This document shows, piece by piece, positions 12,201 to 24,573 of a stretch of 64,000 nt of DNA; position 1 is the first letter of the stretch; each line of letters opens with the position of its first letter. The stretch is taken from NCBI GenBank assembly GCA_003255065.1, contig QAOA01003578.1, forward strand, positions 231,991-295,990, in the 5' to 3' direction. The translations under genes were made by a program, and so were the position numbers. This DNA comes from Cercis canadensis. Its lineage: Eukaryota > Streptophyta > Magnoliopsida > Fabales > Fabaceae. Below the pieces are notes generated by a model. It was not told the origin of the DNA. It worked only from the letters and a program-made list of their open reading frames with translations, and did no database searches.

Positions 12201-14103
12201 AGAACTAATCTTCCCAAAAGCTTAAGCTATTAGGACTTAGCAGAAGGCCTGTGAATGCTTTTGATCAATCTTTGACAACCATAAGCCAATTTGTTCAAAT
12301 ATTTCTTGAAGGTACAAGTATTGGTTGAAGGTGGCCAGATAACAAACTATGCTGCAAACACTTGGGCTTGGCTATGAGAATCCTCAATGGAAAATAGTCA
12401 AGACTCAAGATATTTCACATTCATTCAGTTGTCTCTTAATACCATTTAGACTGTACTCTCCAATACATTGTTGGCCCACACCATTACACTTCCCTTTTTC
12501 TAGCTCATCCTTATAAATTGGTAATTTCACTCTTTTGAGCTAGGGCATTTGCATGGCTAAAAAAAAAAAAAGAGAGAGCTAGGGCATTCTGTACAATGAA
12601 GGAAAAAAGCTAGGGCATCATATTGTCTATTTCCGATATCTGTGCCTTTTTTTATGAATATCCTTGATTTATGTCCTACATTCCTATAGTTATTCATCTA
12701 CTGTGGTATACTCAATCATCTTTATTCATCTATTGGGAATATTATCGGTAATATAACCATTGCAATTCTTTGGCTCTATATAAATGGGCAATGTTTAATC
12801 CATTTACTTATGTTCTTAGCTTTCAATTTTACCTCTTCCCTGTTAATTTCTCCTAGTGGTAAAGCAATTGGTTCATATGTCCAAAATAATTTTTTTTTAG
12901 AGATTAACTCTCTTTATTATCTGAAGAGGAGTCAGGACCCAATCTGAATAGTACGATCTTCTGTTTTCCATTTCTAATCTTGTTATCAGAAAAAAGGATT
13001 ATTTCTGGGTTTCTTTTTTACATTTTTCTGCATTAGAAACTGTTTTTTTGTTTTTGCACACTGCTTTACTTAGATGAGAATATTAACAAAAAATTCACTG
13101 CATTATATCTCGTCTTGCATAAATATTTAGATGTCCCTTCGATTTTGGCTGCTTTTAAAACTGTTGACGTATTGCATGTTGCCATTATGGCGCTTTCAAA
13201 TTGCCTTCAGAGATTTGTTTGACTGTACTGGGCATCTTTGCAAGAGTTCCTTTTTCATCCTCTCATTCCTCTTGGCAATGCACGGAAAATCCTATCTTTT
13301 ACTAAGCATATACCCTCTTAACCCATGATGCACCACATCTTTAACAGAAATTCATGAACTTGGAGAAAAGACTTGTACCTTCTTTTTGTTTATTATTTAA
13401 TATTCTAACGAAGAAATACATGTATTTTCAATTTGATCACTTTTACTGCATAGCGTTGAAAGTGTGGCAGTGATGGTTATCTTTCTAAGGCATCTTTGGA
13501 TGCTCTGTGTTAGTCGAACTACTTTTTCTGGTCCAATGAACAACTTCCGTTATGAAGAAATGATTGTCGCACACCATTGGTGCAAAACATGAGCTCTACA
13601 GAAAATGCCCATGTCAGTCTAGTTAAAATTAGATGTTGCCAAGTGTAGAGTGTGAAGCAATATGAATGTAAGGAGTGTATGTACCACTTCTCTTCATTAT
13701 GTATCTGAAACTTGAGGCTAACCACTGGCAGTAGTTTACACTGAAATCCTTTTGCTGTGGTTTTATGCGTAGTAATAGTACTGTTGAAATGTCAATTGTA
13801 TGCTCCACCATTAGTTTCTGTTACGTCTTCTTGTGAAAATATTAAGTTCGTGATGTGATGCTGGAGAAAATAATTTTAGCCGTTCAAAATCCACCAAATT
13901 ACAAGAAATATCTTGAGTTATAAGAAGTATCTCTCATTGGATGCTATGGCTTAAATTCAATGCTAACTGTTAACTATGTGATGGCTTCATTTGCAGCATT
14001 AGCCGCCAAGAGAAACCGATATCAGAGGCAGAAATCCTTGATGCTTCTCGAGATGGAGAGTCAACATGCCAAGGGAATACCTTCACCTTTTACTCCACAA
14101 TAA
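6219..14103 (+). CDS. RLP4: Receptor-like protein with malectin-like domain and LRRs (RLP4 type)
   Basis: Nine exons join into a 640-residue protein: 6219-6312, 6411-7487, 7803-7953, 8489-8560, 8970-9038, 9432-9500, 10393-10470, 11220-11425 and 13997-14103, all with GT-AG introns. Residues 1-24 are a signal peptide. Residues 32-388 are a malectin-like (di-glucose-binding) domain with the starting YHIDCGSP motif. Then come the WNGDPC linker, about four LRRs (for example DLSNNQLTGSIP), a GLCGVP cap, one membrane helix (about 568-589), an RRRR stop-transfer and a basic tail of about 50 residues. There is no kinase domain, as expected for the Arabidopsis RLP4 group (At1g28340, At1g25570). The protein probably sits in the plasma membrane and may bind cell-wall glycans; ligand and partner are unknown. 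The start at 6219 was chosen because it gives a clean signal peptide; an in-frame ATG lies at 6003. Introns 7 and 8 are long, and intron 7 carries a 70-bp tandem duplication. Confidence 0.93.
10961..11100. repeat. 70-bp tandem duplication in RLP4 intron 7
   Basis: Positions 10961-11030 and 11031-11100 are two adjacent diverged copies of one 70-bp unit sharing 'ggaattaatcaacataagtt' and 'gggatgtaagagg'. No N separates them, and several differences have accumulated, so this is a genuine older duplication, unlike the N-joined ones. Confidence 0.75.
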
Positions 14104-17100
14104 CCCAGTTGTATTGGAAATGGAAGATTGATTTTCATAGTTTTCGGCACAACATACACCGACACAGCTTAGAGAAAGGAATTGAATGTAGATACCTCAA
14201 TGCTTGGCTATGATGTGACAGCACTGCCACTTTAAGAAAATGGCTTCCCAGGATTGGTTACACCTTTTTGTCTTGTCAGGGATTCTGGAAGCCACTTGTT
14301 ACTATGCTCTGTGACACATTGTTTCTTGACCCACCAAACAAAAAGTCATGCATAACCCATGTTATATCATTAGCCATCAGCAACTTTTGATGAATACATG
14401 ATAGGAGTCCATCAATGTTTGTAATTTGAGCCACAGATTAGTGTTTAGATTTTCTTCTTGGTGGATCGGTTCTGCTTGACTCTTAACACTGTATACTGAT
14501 TTTATTTAGCCAGACAGCAGTGAGTTGGCTTTGTACAATGATTTGTCAAACCTTTTCATACTTTTATAGCAAGTAAAGCATAATAGAGTTGAAACTTTTT
14601 TCACCATGGAAATTTATTTATCTCCTTTGAAGCATAATTCTTGGATTCTGGGGATTGCTCTGTTGATTAAGAACTTTCACGAGGCCAAATTGATGCACGT
14701 AGAAAATTTGCTTTGGCCAGAATGATCAAAGTGTATTTAGTATATACGTCCTTGATTTTTTTCCCCCCCCATCCTCCTCTTTAATGAGTCTAACAGAATT
14801 ATCAGTTCACCTGTGATCAGATCTTCATAATTATACAGCATCTACCTGTTGACTATTCTGCAGTGCTTTTGATGAGCATCCATTGAATTTAGCGAAACTC
14901 TAGTTATGTGCATTAAATACATAGGTGCATTGGCTAGAAATTTGTTATGCATAAAAAAAAAATGCAAATTTCAGTTAAAGTATAAACGAGTCTAATTAAA
15001 TTTTTAAGTATAAATAAAATATGTATTTATAGCTGTGCGGGTAATACTATTTTTGCATTACTTTGAGTTGCATATAAAAAAATCAATAAGAACTTCAAAA
15101 GTCTATTTGAACATTAATTAGGCTCACTATTTTATGGTAGCACAATTGACAAAAGTTTAGTCTAATAAAAGTAAATTTAGTTAAACTCAAATTATCAAAC
15201 AGTTTGATGTTGTTTTCAAAATTTGTGTTTTAAAGCTTGTGAGTTTTATATTTGATTTCAAAGTCATAACTTAAAAGTACCAAAAACTTAAATTAAAATT
15301 AAACTAACTATAACTAGTAACTTTTTTTTTGGTACAAGCCTATAACTGGTATGAAATAATGTAGAATTAAGTAGAGTGCAAGTAGATTAGTATTTGATTT
15401 TTGATTGTTGGAGTTGGATAAGCACACCAAGTTCAGCTGAGATTGTTACTTTATTATTATTATTATTATGTCGGCCTTCTTAATGAGATGAGAATCTGAG
15501 GAGCAGCAAAGACTTTGTGCCTAGAAAGCAGGATTCAGAGGTTGTTGCCATAAAATCCTACTTGATACACTGAACCGGACCCACCGTACCTGTCTCTTCC
15601 CTCTTCAGTATGGTTCGCTGTTTGTTGTCTATTCCTCTCTTCTCAGTGATGTGAATTGTAAGGTAGCAATAATCAAGCTCATTTAACACACATAAAACAA
15701 GTAGCATATTGTTAAATTCTGCCCTTGGATTTTTATTTTTTGTATTTTGCCTCAAAATTCTGCCTCTGAATTTGTTTTTTTTTTTTTTTTTTCTTTCTTT
15801 TTAACTTGTTCCTTATAATTTATATTGCATAACAAGCATAGCTAGTTAGCTTATAAATTGGGTTTACATTCAAGCAGAATAAAGTCAATAGGTATAATTT
15901 AATGATGAAAATTTAGATAATTTAAAAAAAAAATTATAAATTCGAGCCTCTTACCATAATTTAACCAAAAACAAAATTCAGGCAAGGTAATTTTGATTTA
16001 AAATGAAAGTGTGAGTTGGGTTAGATTTGAAAATGAGGATACAAATAAACTGACCCAACCCACCAAAGATGACCCAGCATAAACCAATTCTGCAATATAA
16101 CCCTAACTAAAAAATTCGAGTTANGAGTTAAAAATAACAAAACCTAACTTAAATCAAACAGAAGCTTTTTGCTTTGAAAATATAAAATAGAATGCTACAT
16201 TATAAAAGCTGAGCCATAGATGTCTTAATTTATTTGATCTTACAAGTTTCTTACTTTTGATAAATAATAAAGTGTAAATAATAGCAATTTTCTTTAAATT
16301 CACTCAGATTCTCATTTTTTTATTCTCTAAATTACTATATGCTATAATTTTATCTATATATCAACTCAAAAAGAAAAAAGATAATAATACCATCATCATG
16401 TAGTTTCATATATACATAAAACTACTCAAATAGTTCATCAAAAGACTACTCATATAAATCTATACAATTTTTGTTTCTCTGTGTTAATCTGGTTTGTATT
16501 AGTAAACAACCCCCTATTTCTATAACTTGCTGAAAACAAAAATACCGATTGTTTGTTTACTCTTTGTGCCTGATAGCTATGGTAAATTATTTGCTATACA
16601 TTTTCTTTAGGGTACATAAACTTCAACACCAATTAGAAATACTAACATTTCTATATTCATACTAAATCATGTTTAACTCATGAAGTCAATTATCTCATTC
16701 TAGTTCATCCATTTATGTTCTCTCTTACTTGTTAGAATATAATGAGACAACCAAATGACTTGTAGTCGAGTAGTACTAAGTTGTCTTCAGGGTTTATGGG
16801 TTATTGTTTGAACTTAAAATCGTAGTGAAAAATAACAAAAAGAATACAATGAGACAGAATCATGAGGGTAGTTGTTGGGTCATTGATAAATTAAAATAGA
16901 ACTATATAGCATTCCACATGACATGCCCAAATGTAGTAGAATAGTAACACATTCAGACCTAAATATTTACACATTTTCTATATATATACCTCTTGGATTT
17001 CTATCATTCCTAAACCTAAAAACATATGGAATATAATCATCAAAGTTTCGAAGTCACAAAGAAGATTCTGAACTGAGTTTTGACTTTGACTGAGCCAACC

Positions 17101-19493
17101 AAATGAATTGCCAAATAATCAAGTTGACTGTCGTTTAAAGCAAGGGTGGAAACGACTTTAAGAAGCACATAACCCGCAGTGTATGACTTTTTTACGTGTA
17201 CGTGAATAAGGCAATACTTTACTGTAGTTTTTCTGATACAATTTTTCTCTTCCTGCCATGCTTTGACTGGAAAAAACGAATTCAAAAACAAAAAAAGTAT
17301 GTAACTTACATAAAATATATATCTGATGATTATAAAACACAGCATGAGCCATGAAGTATACCACTCAAACTCAAACTCATGTTTTGTTTATATTCTTCAT
17401 GGATTTCAACATATACCATACGCGATTATGAGACCTAATCCTATATTATTTTCAGGAGATTGTCTACATAATTGCTGTTATACCTAGAATCATGTGCTTG
17501 TACTAAGCTTACTTAATTACATTATTTGGCGGTGTTATGTGCTGGCTTAACCGTGCAACAGAGGGAAGCGATAATGCCGAAAAATTTAAGTACTGATATT
17601 AGGTGGGAACCTGTTAATTAGGTATTATTATTCAATTGTAAATTGCTTTTAAACAAAACATAATGTCTTAATACAACAGAGCAACTTGAATCACATGTTC
17701 ATGAGATTGGTTTTCAAACTACTTGCCATTGTTTAAGTCATAATATCTCTTTTAAATACTATAGGATCTCACATATTAATTTTAAAGAGTTAAGTTAGGC
17801 ATTAATTAATTGGCAGCATGCCTAAGTCAATTAAGAACTATATATCTATGTATGTAGGTAATTTCTAGAGCAACTTGGCAAACAATGTAAGCAATCATCC
17901 CTTCAAAATGGTAATTACTTTATTACTTACTTAGTTGATTGGTATAATTTTGCTTGTTTAGCTAATTAATCTAACTAGTCTGATCCAGGAATTTGAAGGG
18001 AAGAGAAATGCAAAATTAAAGCAGCAAAAGGAAACCATGAAAACAAGAGGATTAGGCATCGTTATACATAGCAGCAGCTCTCCAAATTATTGCCTAACTT
18101 CTCACTTTGAATTTAATTGGATTAATAACATCATAGTTCTTCAACAAGACCATTCTAAAACCTAACAAAAATTTTCACTTCAATATTATTATATTTCTTA
18201 TTTTCTTTGTGACAATTATCAAGAATATACAGGTGCCCTTTTATTAAACAAAGTAAATTATGGGATTATATTAGCAAACTTCCAAAAACCACCAAACTTT
18301 TACCAGAAAATAAAAACTTTGAATTTTTTTTTTGACTAAAATGCATAAACTTCCAAAACTTATTTACAAAGACATTTCTTCAAGTTTTTTACTTTTCCAA
18401 TCACACCTTTTGTGACTATGTAAACAAATTCTATATATTTACTCCATTTTTTCTTCACATTAACTACAAAAGTAGTATCAATCATGAAAGATTTAACTAT
18501 TATTTAATTAAAATAATAAGCAGAAAAGAAATTTAAGAAATTTGTGAGTAATCGAAGTTGCTAAAAATAATTTATTAAAAATACTATAAGGGAATTGTAG
18601 GGATTTACTCTTTTTCATCACTATATATATGAAGTGTTGATTAGATTGGATAATATTATTACAATTTTGAGAAAAAACAAAATGATAAGACCATTTTCCA
18701 TGGGCCCAAATCATAAATGAAAGGAACAAAACTATGGAAACCAAGCAGCCAACCACTCCTTAAGGTCACCATCCCATAAAGAGAAACCTTATAAATCCAT
18801 GTATTACTCATCTTTAAGAACATTAAATTTGCTGACTTTTTGTTTGTAATATTAGTCTAATATAATGAACTTAGTTCAAATAATTATATATCTAACTCTT
18901 ATTAGTTATAATGTTATTATTAATGACTTAAATATATATAAGTTTCTTAAAAAAAATATATGTAAATATATATTATAACGTAAGTATTTTATCTTAAAAA
19001 AATATTATTCTAATATAATACTACCATAGATCCAAAACAATCTGCAGCATTATCAAATTGCACCAATAATTGATTGAACTAGCCGTAACTCCGTTGACTT
19101 GGTTGACCTCGATATCCATGCTGACCAAGTCTCCTTCGTAGTGCTTTACTTTAAATCCACTATGGTCCACACAATTTCTGCATACATTAAAAGAGTGGTT
19201 GCACAAACTCTTTTACTCACAAACACACAATTATAAATACAAGTATAAATGTTAACTGTAAACTAAAAAATTCATACCATACCATACTACACTATTTAAA
19301 TTTAAGCCGTGAGATCTAATTTTTTTTACCTCTTGAAATATTTTTTTTAGTGAATTCAGTTAAATTTAAATACTGTCAATCAATCGCTAATGTAAAGCAT
19401 TACTTTTAAATACAGAAAATAAAAAACAATGTAACTTAACTATATGAAATATTTTTGGTGAGTAGTGTGGTATTATTTAGCAACTTAAACGAC

Positions 19494-20611
19494 AAGTAGT
19501 AGCAAATCATTAAGTGTGGCCTTTTTGGAAGAGGTTCTCACTATAAAAAGCGTTTGACAATACCTCAGAAAATTAGTCCTAGACTTTGCCTAAGAATACC
19601 TCGACTAAAGACCAAAAAAATCATTAAGTGTGGCTCAGTTAACAAATTAAATTTTATGTGAGGTGAATTCTAAAATAGTATTAAGAGTTTAAATCTCCTT
19701 GTAAGTGTTAGTAGTCGGAACATATTAAAATTTGAGTGAAAATTAATTTCACACAAAAAATATCATGAAAACACGTTGTGTTGTGAAAAAATAAAATAAA
19801 TTAAAACAAGTTGTAGGAAGCCAACAGATGACGACGCTTGAGTGAGAAATATGAGTGCTTAATGCTTATCTGCAAGACTTGGATATATATAGAAACAAAC
19901 AATGTCCTTGCCCTGTTGTACATGTCATGGCCATAACCATAATGCTGGCCAACTATATATGACAAACAACCCAGTTGGCCAAATTTTTATTGACTTTGTG
20001 ACACGTTTATGCGTCCAATGTCGGCAACATAACCTCAGGGTCTTCGTCTACNTAAGTAGTAGCAAATCATTAAGTGTGGCCTTCTTGGGAGAGGTCCCCG
20101 CTATAAAAAGCGCTTGACAGTACCTCGGAAGATTAGTCCTAGACTTTGCCTAGGGATACCTCGGCCAGAGACCAAAAAAATCATTAAGTGTGGCTCAGTT
20201 GACAAATTAAATTTTATGTGAGGTAAATTCTAAAATAGTATTAAAAGTTTAAATCTCGTTATAAGTATTAGTAGTCAAAGCATATTAAAATTTGAGTGAA
20301 AATTAATTTCACACCAAAAATATCATGAAAACACGTTGTGTTGTGAAAAAATAAAATAAATTAAAACAAGTTGTAGGAAGCCAACAGATGACGACGCTTG
20401 AGTGAGAAATATGAGTGCTTAATGCTTATCTGCAAGACTTGGATATATATAGAAACAAACAATGTCCTTGCCCTGTTGTACATGTCATGGCCATAACCAT
20501 AATGCTGGCCAACTATATATGACAAACAACCCAGTTGGCCAAATTTTTATTGACTTTGTGACACGTTTATGCGTCCAATGTCGGCAACATAACCTCAGGG
20601 TCTTCGTCTAC
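19494..20611. repeat. 558-bp direct duplication around a single N
   Basis: Positions 19494-20051 and 20054-20611 are two 558-bp copies separated by N at 20052 plus one base. The last 330 bp are almost identical, but the first 240 bp differ at many sites, nearly all transitions. Both copies carry the same short frame (MSLPCCTCHGHNHNAG...), which has no recognisable family and sits in different contexts at its end, so it is not called as a gene. Confidence 0.85.
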
Positions 20612-21440
20612 TTGTACTTATTTTTTCAACTTGCTTACTCATTGAAATTAAAAAAAGCTATTTAAAGTGCAATAGGAAATTAATCAATGTAATCCATTGT
20701 CGTGAACTTTTTTTTCACCTTTATTTCCCGATAAAGTAAGGTTAACTAATAGTTGGATAGCCCAGAAAGAAAGCATGCTTAAGCATAGTAACTGCACATC
20801 TAAGTATAAACATTCTAAATTCAACAAATAATTATTTAATTTCGTGTGGATCACTCCTAGCTAGTAGAAGTTCTTCTATGAATAGAGACTCTTAGAAGAT
20901 ATTTATGGGATATTAATTATTAATTAGTGATCCCATGGAAAATAATCCAAGTCGTAATCATAGATTCCCATGCTTTTAAGAAGCTTCTCATCAAAACCTG
21001 CAAATGAAATAAAACAAAACAAGAAAAGAAAATTGTGATATATGTTTGAGAGAGTCAGAGAATGATGGAGAAAGATTCCCCATTGATCAGGTCAAACTGA
21101 GGGAGTCACCATTTGATTCATAATCTGTGGATGTCAATTGTAAACGAGGGAAAGTTCAACATTCTTCAATGACAAAATAAATATCAAGGGGCTAGTGTGC
21201 AATTCCAGAAAACCATGGGGACACTGTTTTGTAATTTGCTCATTCTTTGAACTGTTAACTTCTTATCCTCTCACCGTTCACCATTCACCATTCAGCAATA
21301 AAGACTTTATCTGAAAGAGCAATCTCAACCAATTGGATTTAGTTATGTGGCACACAGGTGGTGGTGGGCCCCAGCAATGGAAGCAAAATAACCAATAGGT
21401 GTTGATGCTCAGCTCACTTAGTCAACAAAAGCAGCTTATG

Positions 21441-21899
21441 GTAATTGGTAGATTACATGAATGGATGCCCTAGCACTGCAGTAGTCAGCAGTAGCAGTAG
21501 CTTTGCTTGGAAGGTACTAGTAGCTTAACTTAGCCAATCATCTTTATGACCAAGTGGCTGTATGCCACTCCTTATTGGCTGCTTTATGAAAACAATGCAT
21601 TACACCAGCTGTGTTGTGACTTGTGCCTCTTCTTTTCACTGGTTTACTCCAAAAGGAATGGAATAAAATNGTAATTGGTAGATTTCATGAATGGATGCCC
21701 TAGCACTGCAGTAGTCAGCAGTAGCAGTAGCTTTGCTTGGAAGGTACTAGTAGCTTAACTTAGCCAATCATCTTTATGACCAAGTGGCTGTATGCCACTC
21801 CTTATTGGCTGCTTTATGAAAACAATGCATTACACCAGCTGTGTTGTGACTTGTGCCTCTTCTTTTCACTGGTTTACTCCAAAAGGAATGGAATAAAAT
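21441..21899. repeat. 229-bp direct duplication around a single N
   Basis: Positions 21441-21669 and 21671-21899 are identical apart from one visible mismatch, with N at 21670 between them. The equal lengths and near-identity fit an unmerged contig overlap. Confidence 0.85.
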
Positions 21900-24184
21900 G
21901 GAAACTAAATAGAATCTTCCTAGTTATATGCAGTACTCCAAGATTATGCACCTTTTATTGCCCAATTCTTAATTTGTCCCTTGTTTTCTTTAGGGTTCTT
22001 TGCTCAATATGCCATATGCCCAAAATAATAGTGCTATACTGCTATGACAGAGTGTGTATTTGTATAAATTGCATGATGAAAATAACCCTCTATATCTATC
22101 TATATATATGGTTTTGTTAATCCTTGTATAGAAGGGTGGAAATGGAGGAAAAGCATTTTAAGAAAAAAAATATTTGAGAATAAATTTAGATATTTAAATA
22201 TCTGTCTTCGCAATCCTTGTCCCCTCCTTATTGATTTGTTTTTAAACTATGCCTAAGTCAACAAAAGCAATCACTATGGATAAATAGATACGTAGTTCCC
22301 ACTAAAGGGTTTCACCCAATAGCTATCCATGATTCAATGTATATTTCAAATCAAATTTTTTAAGTGATGTAACATGATCAATTATTTAATATCATAAATA
22401 ATATAAATAAATTGATAACTGAAATAATATGCATTGTTCATCTTATTATTATTATTTAACTAAATATATATAAGGATTCAATAAAACATCACATGTTATC
22501 CCAATTGTCAATTTTTTTTTTTTTTTTTTTTTGGAGTTAGTTGGCTAAATGGCCAATATTACTATTTTGTAGCTGAGAAGGTTTAAACTTAGGATAAGAG
22601 GTAAAAAATAATTTTAAAATTAGAAGCGACTTTACTAAGTCAAAATATTTCCTCTCTTAATTATCAATTTAGTTTATAATATCCATACAACTATTATTTA
22701 TCAAATTGTTGCCTCCCTATTAAAAGTAAGATTTCATCTCTTCACTCTAAAAAATTTTACTGACTAAAATTCACTACCACCTTAATATCCGTTGTAAAAA
22801 TCTAGTCCCATGCAGAAATATAAATTTGATATATATATTTGTAAAAAATCATTTGAGTTTATCAAACATATCAAGTAACGTGGAAAAGTTGATACGCAAA
22901 TCCCATTGCGCAGCTCATGACATCATTGCATCATTGGAAACATATAGTTAAATAACTAACTATGGTTAATCATCTGATTAAGATATTAATCAAAACATTT
23001 ATAACCTCAAGTTGGGTTTTGGGTGGTATGAGCACGTGGTTTGACCCGAAAATGTGGGTCATTGTCCACGTCGGTAGAGAATCAAGCAACAGTCAAAGGT
23101 TTCAAAGCATCACACACCGTTTTGATTAATTTTATAGGATCCAATAAATATATTAATTATTTCTCAAATAATTAGTTAATTAATTTATATCTTTATTTGT
23201 TCTTTCTATTTTTGTGGCTTCAATTGCGTGTGAACGTACAGAAAAAGCAAGGTGGAAGACAAGAAACAAACAAAAATAGAAATTGTAATGACAAATGCGT
23301 CTAGTTGACGCAGCAGAAACTTCCACAACACATTAAAATCCAATTATCATATCAGATAAAAAAAAATAAAAATCCAATCAACCTTTTCTTCCGGTCACTC
23401 ATTTATCAATTTTTTTTTTAATTTCTTGAATTTAAAATATTATAAGATTGTAGTAATATAATAACTTTGTAATTAATAATAATGGTATAATTTTGGAAAA
23501 AAAAAGGTTAATTTAATTAGACTCAAAAGCTATCCAATTGAGAGCATGCGCTTTGGTTTTGTGATACTTTGATCTATGCGTTATCTAATTAAATTTTTAC
23601 ATTATCCTTCAAGATCTTCAATCAGCTTAGATAACTGAGAATCTAGATAAACAAATGCATGGATTTGAGCATAATTAGCAAATACATTTAATTATTATGG
23701 TTAAAATTAGCATCTTCTCAACCACCTAAAAAGTTAAGATAATATAAAACCCTCTCGTTTATATCTTCTATTATGAATCACATTAAGTTAATTCAATGAA
23801 GTACTCTAAAAAGATACCTTCTAATGATTGGTGCCACTAAATTTTATTACCAAAGATTGTAAAGAATTAGACACCAACGTTAATTAATTCCATCTCTAAA
23901 TTCTAAAATTGGCCATTTAGCAGATAATTAAGGTTTCTATGAATTTGTTTCCATTAGTTAAGATGAGAAAATGTATTCATGTGCTTAATCATTATGTTTT
24001 TACTCTATTGTAAAAAATTGTTATTCTTTTTTTTTTGGGGGGGCCAAATGTAGATATTTCATTCCTTGAAATGAAAGGGTACAAGAGTATTTAATTAAAA
24101 CAAACAAAAATAGAACATAAATATAAATGTGGGAGTACTTTTTTTTATTTGTTAATACCACGAGTATCTTCATTTTACTCAATT

Positions 24185-24573
24185 GAGCATGGGTTTAATC
24201 TCATTTTATATTTTCATCAAATTCATGCATAACAGCCTTAGAATTTTTTGTTATAAGAAAAAGAGTGAATGGTATTATTACACAGCACACATATAAAATA
24301 TTAGTGATATAAATCTATGGATGATTGCACTACATCATGGTACACATTTCTAGATGAGTGTGCTTGTTGTGTTGTAAANGAGCATGAATTTAATCTCATT
24401 TTATATTTTCATCAAATTCATGCATAACAGCCTTAGAATTTTTTGTTATAAGAAAAAGAGTGAATGGTATTATTACACAGCACACATATAAAATATTAGT
24501 GATATAAATCTATGGATGATTTCACTACATCATGGTACACATTTCTAGACGAGTGTGCTTGTTGTGTTGTAAA
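24185..24573. repeat. 194-bp direct duplication around a single N
   Basis: Positions 24185-24378 and 24380-24573 are the same 194-bp sequence with four visible mismatches and N at 24379 between them. Interpretation is as for the other N-joined repeats. Confidence 0.85.

Noticed and set aside
19902-20665. Twice-occurring frame starting MSLPCCTCHGHNHNAG, looking like a duplicated Cys/His-rich small protein.
   Set aside because: The two frames are the two copies of an N-joined overlap; they end differently, have no upstream signals and match no family I know.
21441-21899. Apparent recent tandem duplication of 229 bp.
   Set aside because: It is centred on a single N and nearly identical; an assembly overlap is the simpler explanation.
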